A stretch of DNA of 11,670 nt from Planctomycetia bacterium. GTDB taxonomy: Bacteria; Planctomycetota; Planctomycetia; Pirellulales; UBA1268. A program made the translations under genes and the position numbers. The stretch is taken from the NCBI GenBank assembly GCA_010027105.1, contig RGVT01000056.1, forward strand, positions 1-11,670. The letters run 5' to 3'. Positions 6,290 to 11,670 of this stretch are shown here, piece by piece. The notes under the pieces were generated by a model. The model saw nothing but the letters and a program-made list of their open reading frames with translations, was not told the DNA's origin and ran no database searches. How positions within the stretch are numbered: position 1 is the stretch's first letter; each line of letters begins with the position of its first letter.

Positions 6290-6305
6290 CCGGCGGGGAC
6301 GCCGG
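6290..6305 (+). terminator. Hairpin after fur
   Basis: A perfect 6-bp stem CCGGCG/CGCCGG with a GGGA tetraloop starts immediately after the fur stop codon, in the 45-bp gap between the convergent fur and purB genes. It has no T-tract on either strand. Its position suggests a terminator for one or both transcripts. Confidence 0.45.
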
Positions 6306-6334
6306 AACGCCCCACGTCATGGGCCGCACGTCCG

Positions 6335-7780
6335 TCAGACGGTGACGGTCGCCTCGACCGCCCGCGCCGGGCATTCCGCCAGCGCCGTCCGCACGGCACC
6401 CTGCACGAACTCCTCCACCTGCTCGGCGGCGCGGCCGGCGAGGCCCCGCGTATCGAGCGCCGACCCGAGGTCGACTCCCGCGAACAGCGGGTCGGACGCC
6501 AGCCGTTGCACGAGGTCGTTGTCGTGGCCCGCGCGGATCCGCGCGGTGGCGGCGTGGCTGTGCGTGCGGATCGACTCGTGGAGGGTCTGGCGGTCGCCGC
6601 CGGCCGTGGTGGCCGCCATCAGGATCCGCTCGCTGGCGAGGAAGGGGAGGTGGGCGTCGAGGTTCCGGCGGATGCCGCCGGGGAGCACGACGAGCCCGCC
6701 GGCGATGTTGGCGTACAGCACGAGCTGGGCGTCGGTGGCGAGGAACGCCTGCGGCAGCACGAGCCGACGCGGGGCGGAGTCGTCGAGCGTCCGCTCCATC
6801 CACTGTACGGCCGCGGTCTGCCCGGCGGTGGCCGCGAGGCCCATCACGAACCTCGCCAGGCCGCACATTCGCTCGGCCCGCATCGGGTTCCGCTTGTAGG
6901 GCATCGCGGACGAGCCCACCTGCTCCGCCTCGAACGGCTCCTCCAGCTCGCCCCAGGCCGCGGCCAAGCGCAGGTCGTTGCCCGCCTTGTGCGCCGATTC
7001 CGAGACGCCGGCGAGCGCGGCCACCACCTGCGAATCGACCTTGCGGGTGTAGGTCTGGCCGGTCACCTCGTAGGAGGTGTGGAAACCGAGCCTCGCCGCG
7101 ACGAGCTCGTCGAGGCGGCGGACCCTGGCGTGGTCGCCGGCGAACAGGTCGAGGAAGCTCGCCTGCGTGCCGGTGGTCCCCTTCACGCCGCGGGCCCGCA
7201 GCAGCTTGCGACGGTGGGTGATCTCCTCGAGGTCGAGGAGCAGGTCGTGGATCCAGAGGCAGATCCGCTTGCCGATCGTCGTCGGCTGCGCCGGCTGGAG
7301 GTGCGTGCGCCCGAGGCAGACGAGGTCCTTGGTCTCGACCGCCCGGGCCGTGAGCCGCTCGATCACCGTGGCGAGCCGGGCCGCGACGAGGTCGAGCGAC
7401 TCGCGGATCAGGACGAGGTCGGTGTTGTCGGTGACGAAGGCGCTGGTGGCGCCGAGGTGCAGGATCGGGCGGGCCTTGGGGCAGGCGTCGCCGAGCGCGT
7501 GGAGATGGGCGAAGACGTCGTGCCTCATCCGCCGCTCGTACTCGGCCGCCCGCGCGAAGTCGACCGGCCCCGCGACGGCGGCCCGCAGGTCGTCGAGCTG
7601 CTCGCGCGTGATCGGCAGGCCGAGTTCGGCCTCGGCCTCGGCGAGGGCCAGCCAGGCCTGGCGCCAGAGGCGGTAGCGGTGGTTGTCGCTCCACAGCCGC
7701 GTCATCTCGGCGGAAGCGTAGCGCGAGGCGAGCGGGTTTTCCCAGACGTCCTTCGGATCGGCCTGGCCTGCGGCGTTCAC
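6335..7780 (-). CDS. purB: Adenylosuccinate lyase, eukaryotic (ADSL) type
   Basis: 481 residues. It catalyses two fumarate-releasing steps of purine synthesis: SAICAR to AICAR, and adenylosuccinate to AMP. Superfamily motifs are present: HLGATSAFVTDNTDL (108-122), GRTHLQPAQPTTIGKR (157-172, H160 the likely catalytic acid), GVKGTTGTQASFL (198-210) and the fumarase/ASL signature GSSAMPYKRNPMRAER (289-304, with the catalytic serine). The N-terminus (ENPLASRYASAEM, then LWRQAWLALAEAE) and the block QWMERTLDDSAPRR follow vertebrate ADSL closely, and the length is near human ADSL (484) rather than the B. subtilis type (about 430). The GTG start at 7780 overlaps the holA stop as GTGA; it has no Shine-Dalgarno and probably depends on coupling to holA translation. 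Confidence 0.93.
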   Translation of the reverse strand: MNAAGQADPKDVWENPLASRYASAEMTRLWSDNHRYRLWRQAWLALAEAEAELGLPITREQLDDLRAAVAGPVDFARAAEYERRMRHDVFAHLHALGDACPKARPILHLGATSAFVTDNTDLVLIRESLDLVAARLATVIERLTARAVETKDLVCLGRTHLQPAQPTTIGKRICLWIHDLLLDLEEITHRRKLLRARGVKGTTGTQASFLDLFAGDHARVRRLDELVAARLGFHTSYEVTGQTYTRKVDSQVVAALAGVSESAHKAGNDLRLAAAWGELEEPFEAEQVGSSAMPYKRNPMRAERMCGLARFVMGLAATAGQTAAVQWMERTLDDSAPRRLVLPQAFLATDAQLVLYANIAGGLVVLPGGIRRNLDAHLPFLASERILMAATTAGGDRQTLHESIRTHSHAATARIRAGHDNDLVQRLASDPLFAGVDLGSALDTRGLAGRAAEQVEEFVQGAVRTALAECPARAVEATVTV

Positions 7781-8892
7781 GGTCGGGCGCCCCGGGGGGT
7801 GGTGGAGGTCTGCCGGCGGCCGGCCGGCGGCCGCGCCATCTTGCAGAACAGCCGTTCCAAGGCCAGCCGGGCGCGCAGGCCCCGGGAAGCATCCCCCTTG
7901 AGCCCGCGGTCGAGGTCGAGGAGCCACAGCGGCAGCCGCCGCGCCCGGCGGGCGCCGAGCTGCTCGAGCGCGGCGCGGGCCTGGGCGAGCGCCTTGGGCC
8001 AGGAGGCGACCCCCGCCGCCTTGAGCGCGGCCTCGACGCCGGCGGGGCGGCCGGCATCCGCGGGCAGCGCGAGCAGCCGGGCCGCGCTCGAGAGCCGGCG
8101 GAGCACGGCGGCGGCCTGTGCGGCGACGCCGATCGGGCTCTCACCGGAGTCGAGCAGGTCGGCGAGATGGGCGATCGCGGTGCGGGCGTCGCCGGCCGCG
8201 GCGGCGTCGGTCATGCCCCAGGCGGTGCGTTCCTGCGGGCCGCCGGCCACGTCGTCGATCGCATCCGGTTCGATCGTGGCGCCGTTCCCGCCGGTTCCGG
8301 GCGTCGCCGCGAGCCGGGCCAGGGCCTGATCGACCTGCCCCAGGTTGCCTGCGAGCCGCTCGAGCAGCCGTTCCGCGGTGGCCGCGGCGAGGGTCACGCC
8401 GTACCGCGAGGCGGCCCAACGCCTCACCCAGGTGGCGAGATCGGCCCGGTCGGGAACCGCGACGTCGACCACGAGCCCGTGCCGCGCCGCCGCCTTGGCC
8501 AGCCGCGTGTTGGCCGGGAACGACTTCACCTCGAGGATCACCACGCCGCGCCGGCCGCGGGGCCCGGCGGCGAGGGTCTCGAGCGCGGACCGGGCCCGCG
8601 TCACGAACGCGTCCGCGCGGCGGACGACCGCCGCCCGCGTCGCCCCCGCGAACAGCGGCACGGTGGCAGCCTCGTCGAACACGTCGCGCGGGTCGGGATC
8701 GTCGTCGCCGCTGAACTCGCGCCACGCCCAGGCGCGGTCGGCCTCGTCGGGGCAGAGCCGCTCCCGCAGCAGCGCGAGCACGTGGAAGGCCAGAAACGGC
8801 TCGTCGCCGACGAGCACGACGAGCGCCGGCGTGCCGGGGTCGAACGCGGCGGGGCGGGCGAGGATCTCGAGTGCGGAGCGTGAATCGGCCAC
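7777..8892 (-). CDS. holA: DNA polymerase III delta subunit
   Basis: 371 residues; delta opens the beta sliding clamp within the clamp loader. Family cues are ALVVLVGDEPFLAFHVLALL (23-42), a region of alternating strands and helices ending in VVILEVKSFPANTRLAKAAA (117-136), the tract LAGNLGQVDQALARLA (180-195) that matches the delta pattern of a helix pairing domains II and III, and a helical C-terminal collar domain to about 350. No Walker A is present, as expected for delta. The last 20 residues are basic and low-complexity. It is somewhat longer than E. coli HolA (343). The start is a GTG with no Shine-Dalgarno, 6 nt from a -10 box. Its TGA overlaps the purB GTG. Confidence 0.85.
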   Translation of the reverse strand: MADSRSALEILARPAAFDPGTPALVVLVGDEPFLAFHVLALLRERLCPDEADRAWAWREFSGDDDPDPRDVFDEAATVPLFAGATRAAVVRRADAFVTRARSALETLAAGPRGRRGVVILEVKSFPANTRLAKAAARHGLVVDVAVPDRADLATWVRRWAASRYGVTLAAATAERLLERLAGNLGQVDQALARLAATPGTGGNGATIEPDAIDDVAGGPQERTAWGMTDAAAAGDARTAIAHLADLLDSGESPIGVAAQAAAVLRRLSSAARLLALPADAGRPAGVEAALKAAGVASWPKALAQARAALEQLGARRARRLPLWLLDLDRGLKGDASRGLRARLALERLFCKMARPPAGRRQTSTTPRGARP

Positions 8893-8898
8893 GCGGGC

Positions 8899-8907
8899 AG
8901 TGTAGCA
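8899..8907 (-). promoter_or_regulatory. Candidate extended -10 promoter, leaderless start of holA
   Basis: On the minus strand TGCTACACT ends exactly 6 nt before the holA GTG, so RNA would start at or beside the codon. The same 9-mer precedes terC. A perfect 10-bp palindrome (CCTCCGGAGG, 8919-8928) covers the place where a -35 box would be and could be an operator. Confidence 0.5.
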
Positions 8908-8928
8908 GGCCCGCCCGCCCTCCGGAGG

Positions 8929-8946
8929 CAGCCGCGTCTACGGCTG
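8929..8946 (-). terminator. Hairpin around the stop codon of the exported-protein gene
   Basis: A perfect 6-bp stem CAGCCG/CGGCTG has a 6-nt loop that contains the TAG stop at 8938-8940. It has no T-tract. It may mark the 3' end of the gene before the holA promoter; evidence is only positional. Confidence 0.3.
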
Positions 8947-10662
8947 GCCCACCGGCAGCGCGGTCACGCCGCCGAGGCTGCCCGTCACGCGGGGCGTCGC
9001 CACCGCCACGGCGCCCGCGCTCGTCGCGAAGCCGACGTTGCCGGCCGCGTCGGCGGCCTCGACGCGGACGTGCACCCGTGCGGGGGTCGTGCGCGGGGGC
9101 TGCCAGTGATGGGTTCCCTGCGTGGCGAGCCCGTCGGCGATCGTCGTCCACGGCCCATCGGCATGCTGCGCGTAGGCGATCCGCACGCTGTCGGGCGCGA
9201 GCATCTGGTCATGGGCCGCGTAGCGGATCACCATCCCGACGGGCTCCCCGGGCTTCGCCCGGCCCACCTCGACGAGGTCGACCACGGGCGGCTCGTCGTC
9301 GACGGCCAGCCAGCAGTCGGGGGCTTCGCCCGGCTGCGGCCCGCCGCCGATGTCGGGCAGGTCGGGCAGGATGTCGAGCCTGAACCCGTAGAGACCGGCC
9401 GTCGGCAGCGCCACGTTGATCGGGCTCTGCGCGTCGTCGTCTACGGCCGAGCGCTGCCATGTGACGCCACCGTCGCGCGTGCTCCAGAGCTCCACCCGCA
9501 CCGGCGTGCCCGCGGGGTCGGAGGGGAACCCGTAGTCCCAGGCGAACCGCCGCGAGCGCACGAGCCGCAGCGGCTTGCCCCGATACTCGGGCGGATGCCC
9601 CCCGGGGGCGGCCGCGGTCTCGGCCAGGGGCGGCGCGGCACCGGGCGACACACCCGCGGGAAACATGGTGCCCGACGAGCGGACGGCGTCCGGGCGGGGC
9701 GCCTCGGCCGGCCACCGCGTCGCGTGCTCCGCCGGCCAGGCGTCGCGAGCCCGGCCCGCGGGGGCGACGGCCACGACCGCCCGCGGGCCGGAGGGGCCGG
9801 GCTCGGGGCCGGGAGGCGCTGCCGCCGGCCTGCCGTCCGCCGCCAGGGGCTGCTCGCGGGAGGGCAGGGGGGGCGCGCCGAGTTCGCGTGCGAGGGCCGC
9901 CTGGTCGACGTGCGGATCGGATCGCTCGAGCGTGAACTGCTTCTCCGCGCGGTTGCCCGACGCGTCGGCGACCGCGATCCGCACCGTCAGCGTCTCGACC
10001 TGCTCGCCGGCCCACCAGATCTCCTCGCCGACGAGGTGGGCGGGGGATTCGCGGGACAGGATGCCCTCGGCGGTGAGCTTCTTCCACCCCGGGTCTCCCT
10101 TGGTGCGGTACTCCACGGCGAGCGAATCGAGCCGCAGAGAGTCGTCGAGCGCCGCGTAGCGGCAGACGATCTCGCCGTCGCCCCCCTTCCAGACCCGGGC
10201 GGCGATCGTGGGGCCGGCGGCGTCGACCAGCACCCTCAGGTCGGGACCGGCGCCGCCCCGGCTGCGCCCCTTGGCGTCGATCGACCGCAGCTGGAACCAG
10301 TATTCGCCGTCGGCTTCCGCGCGATACGTGAACGATCCCGCGTTCGGGGCCGATTCCGCGGCCTGCGACCAGGTCACGCCGAGGTCCTTGGAGACGCTGA
10401 GCACGACCCGCTGCGGGGCCGCGTCGGGCGTCTGCGGAGGAGGCAGACGGAAGGGGATCGAAAACACCCGGTGCGTCGTGCGCACGAGATCGGGCAGCGC
10501 TGAGGAGACCGCCGACTCGGCCGCCCCGGCGACGGCCACGGCGCCGGCCACCACCAGCGCGGCCACGCGCGTCGCCACGGCCGTCCGGGCCGTACCGCCG
10601 CGCGGCTCTCCCGCCGGCCGGGCGCGAACCGGCGGCGCATCGAGTTTGCAGACCGCTGCCAT
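8938..10662 (-). CDS. Exported protein with two Asp-box plus Ig-like repeats, function unknown
   Basis: 574 residues. A hydrophobic stretch at about 33-48 ending in AGAAESA looks like a signal peptide, but the 28 residues before it are long for one; a GTG at codon 29 would give a tidier signal. No Shine-Dalgarno supports either start. Two modules align along their whole length: about 61-244 and about 369-548. Each has an Asp-box-like motif (SKDLGVTW at 90-97, TRDGGVTW at 395-402), a strand (DGEYWFQLRSID; AGLYGFRLDILP), a VD-x-x-x-P junction, a CRYAALDDSLRLDSLAVEY-like block and a closing A-D-A-x-GN motif typical of Ig-like folds. A Pro/Ala-rich linker (about 265-360) joins them. Such proteins probably act outside the cytoplasm in binding; I do not recognise a catalytic site. 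It is followed by holA. Confidence 0.8.
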   Translation of the reverse strand: MAAVCKLDAPPVRARPAGEPRGGTARTAVATRVAALVVAGAVAVAGAAESAVSSALPDLVRTTHRVFSIPFRLPPPQTPDAAPQRVVLSVSKDLGVTWSQAAESAPNAGSFTYRAEADGEYWFQLRSIDAKGRSRGGAGPDLRVLVDAAGPTIAARVWKGGDGEIVCRYAALDDSLRLDSLAVEYRTKGDPGWKKLTAEGILSRESPAHLVGEEIWWAGEQVETLTVRIAVADASGNRAEKQFTLERSDPHVDQAALARELGAPPLPSREQPLAADGRPAAAPPGPEPGPSGPRAVVAVAPAGRARDAWPAEHATRWPAEAPRPDAVRSSGTMFPAGVSPGAAPPLAETAAAPGGHPPEYRGKPLRLVRSRRFAWDYGFPSDPAGTPVRVELWSTRDGGVTWQRSAVDDDAQSPINVALPTAGLYGFRLDILPDLPDIGGGPQPGEAPDCWLAVDDEPPVVDLVEVGRAKPGEPVGMVIRYAAHDQMLAPDSVRIAYAQHADGPWTTIADGLATQGTHHWQPPRTTPARVHVRVEAADAAGNVGFATSAGAVAVATPRVTGSLGGVTALPVGQP

Positions 10663-10918
10663 GATCGGATGGATCGACCGTCGCAGGCGTCAAAGTCATG
10701 TTTTTCCGGCGCCTCGACGCACGGTCTTCCCAGATTGACGCGTCGGGCGGCGGCCCGCGGGGGCCCGGCGAGTCGCGGGGCCTGCGGCGGCTGGGAGGCC
10801 GGGGAGGCCCGCTGCTGGACCCGGTCTTCACGGGACTGGCATAATCCGGGCTGGCATGCCGATGGAATGATGCCGGCCGGAGCGGACGATTCCGTCCCGG
10901 GGACGACGCCGCGAATCC
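10663..10918. other. Divergent promoter region between the exported protein and the SHOCT-like gene
   Basis: 256 bp between divergent genes. The right part holds the extended -10 listed separately, a four-codon frame (ATG at 10856, stop TGA at 10868-10870) and a small GGACG/CGTCC hairpin at 10884-10897. For the leftward gene there is a TTGACG on the minus strand about 30 bp upstream of the ATG, with no matching -10. I see no larger coding frame that I trust. Confidence 0.4.
10837..10845 (+). promoter_or_regulatory. Candidate extended -10 promoter of the gene at 10919
   Basis: TGGCATAAT (TGn plus CATAAT) predicts a start near 10852 and a leader of about 67 nt. The same bases also show GG-N10-GC spacing, so a weak sigma-54-type site is an alternative reading. 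No -35 box is visible. Confidence 0.4.
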
Positions 10919-11194
10919 ATGCAGACCTTCCTGACCAGCGCCCTGTTGCTCGCGGCCTTCGTGACGGCCGGCATCGTGGTGATCGTGGCCCTGCGGGCAC
11001 GGTTTCGCGGTGCGGACGCCGACCACGGTGCCTGGGAAACAGCGCTTGCGGAATACAAGCACCTTCGCGACAAGGGTGTGCTGTCGGCGGAGGAATACCG
11101 AAAGATAAGGACGCTCGTCGAACCACGGATCGAGTCCGGCGCGAGCCGGGCCGGGGCCGGTGGAGAGCCGCCGGCCGTGCGGCGCTGCGGCTGA
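10919..11194 (+). CDS. Small membrane protein with a SHOCT-like C-terminal domain
   Basis: 91 residues. One membrane helix at about 5-26 (SALLLAAFVTAGIVVIVAL) is followed by a basic cytoplasmic-side stretch (RARFR). The segment at about 41-67 (TALAEYKHLRDKGVLSAEEY, then RKIRTLV) matches the SHOCT-type short C-terminal domain pattern, a helical hairpin with L-x-x-G-x-[LI]-[ST]-x-EE-[YF], usually found at the ends of membrane proteins and thought to mediate oligomerisation. The tail is low-complexity. There is no Shine-Dalgarno. It is 76 bp upstream of clpX on the same strand, so it could be co-transcribed. Its role is unknown; a link to ClpXP is only a guess from location. Confidence 0.72.
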   Translation: MQTFLTSALLLAAFVTAGIVVIVALRARFRGADADHGAWETALAEYKHLRDKGVLSAEEYRKIRTLVEPRIESGASRAGAGGEPPAVRRCG

Positions 11195-11199
11195 ATCGC

Positions 11200-11232
11200 T
11201 GAACCCACGCAGGAAGTGAACCCAGACAGGAA
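11200..11232 (+). repeat. 17-bp tandem repeat upstream of clpX
   Basis: TGAACCCACGCAGGAA (11200-11215) is followed by TGAACCCAGACAGGAA (11217-11232), 14 of 16 bases identical at a 17-bp period. It sits 38 bp before the clpX ATG, in its leader or promoter. It could bind a regulator or be a simple slip duplication. Confidence 0.55.
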
Positions 11233-11254
11233 ACACCGCCCAGCGCGGGCTCGG

Positions 11255-11260
11255 AAAGGA
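11255..11260 (+). promoter_or_regulatory. Shine-Dalgarno of clpX
   Basis: AAAGGA with a 10-nt spacer before the ATG at 11271; the spacing is at the long end but the site supports this start. Confidence 0.55.
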
Positions 11261-11270
11261 ACGCAACGCG

Positions 11271-11670
11271 ATGCCATCAGGGAAAGACGCCAACAATCTC
11301 GGCCGCCGCGGCACGGGTGGCACGACCAAGAAGAACGCCTTCTGCTCGTTTTGCCGCAAGAGCTACCGGGACGTGGGGCCGCTCGTCGAGGGCCCCGGTG
11401 ACGTCTACATCTGCGGCGAGTGCATCGAACTGTGCCAGTCGATCCTCGACCAGGAGAAGCGCCGGCGCGGCACCGGCAAGCAGCTCTTCGCGTCGATCCC
11501 GTCCCCGCGCGAGATCGTGGCCCATCTCGACGAGTACGTGATCGGCCAGGAGCACGCCAAGCGGGTGCTCGCCGTCGCCGTCCACAGCCACTACAAGCGG
11601 CTCACGCTCGGCAGCGAGGGCTCCGACGTGGAGGTCGAGAAGTCGAACATCCTCCTCCTCGGCCCCACCG
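11271..11670 (+). CDS. clpX: ATP-dependent Clp protease ATP-binding subunit ClpX, 5' part
   Basis: The first 133 residues of the AAA+ unfoldase that recognises substrates and feeds them to ClpP. The N-terminal zinc-binding domain has CSFC (C25, C28) and CGEC (C48, C51), with the spacing usual for ClpX, then IELCQSIL. The start of the ATPase domain follows with IPSPREIVAHLDEYVIGQEH (about 75-94), AKRVLAVAVHSHYKRL and SNILLLGPT; the window ends inside the Walker A (normally GPTGSGKT). The N-terminal tail before the zinc domain (about 24 residues) is basic and glycine-rich, slightly longer than in E. coli. The frame is open to the edge, so the product is partial only because of the window boundary. 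Confidence 0.93.
   Translation, partial: MPSGKDANNLGRRGTGGTTKKNAFCSFCRKSYRDVGPLVEGPGDVYICGECIELCQSILDQEKRRRGTGKQLFASIPSPREIVAHLDEYVIGQEHAKRVLAVAVHSHYKRLTLGSEGSDVEVEKSNILLLGPT

Noticed and set aside
6225..8144. 639-codon minus-strand frame
   Set aside because: Out-of-frame shadow of purB and holA with low-complexity composition.
10856..10870. Four-codon leader peptide (Met-Pro-Met-Glu)
   Set aside because: Chance expectation is high, there is no ribosome site or attenuator, and the sequence has no regulatory residue pattern.
9209..11359. 716-codon minus-strand frame
   Set aside because: Covers the exported protein, SHOCT-like gene and clpX start in the wrong frame or strand; Arg-rich.

Overview
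The window is a very GC-rich, gene-dense piece of bacterial chromosome with short intergenic gaps. No rRNA, tRNA, CRISPR array or prophage is visible. The best guess for the source is a planctomycete (Planctomycetota, Pirellulales-like). This rests on the short FlgM with its HGAQ-type N-terminus, the sparse Shine-Dalgarno sequences, the exported protein of a kind common in that phylum, and the apparent planctomycete-type transposase start at the left edge. It is an inference from family resemblance, not a measured placement.

Left third (1-3963, all minus strand): a probable transposase 5' end cut by the window edge (1-74), then a flagellar group read right to left: flhA (export gate), fliA/whiG (sigma-28) and flgM (anti-sigma-28). 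flhF and flhG, which commonly sit between flhA and fliA, are not present here; a 352-bp stretch without a convincing gene takes their place. FlhA lacks a block of about 40 residues in its cytoplasmic domain that in other bacteria holds the export-chaperone docking site. This is the most unusual protein-level feature of the window.

Middle (4140-6289, plus strand): a small PsbP/Mog1-like protein of unknown role, then a TerC/Alx-type membrane protein (probable manganese exporter) followed 4 bp later by a Fur-family metal regulator, a likely metal-homeostasis pair. Converging on them from the right (6335-8892, minus strand) is a tightly coupled pair: holA (DNA polymerase III delta) and purB, which overlap by GTGA. 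The PurB is of the animal/eukaryotic ADSL type.

Right third (8938-11670): a minus-strand exported protein with two copies of an Asp-box plus Ig-like module; then, divergently on the plus strand, a small membrane protein with a SHOCT-like C-terminus, and the start of clpX, which runs off the window before its Walker A motif is complete.

Regulation: several starts have no Shine-Dalgarno but do have a TANNNT-type -10 element, often with an extended TGn, close upstream. At fur and holA the -10 lies exactly 6 nt from the start codon, suggesting leaderless mRNAs. fliA, flgM and clpX have clear Shine-Dalgarno sequences. Short direct or inverted repeats lie in front of flhA, fliA and clpX. I found no wholly new multi-gene system; most of the window is housekeeping and flagellar genes with some unusual details.
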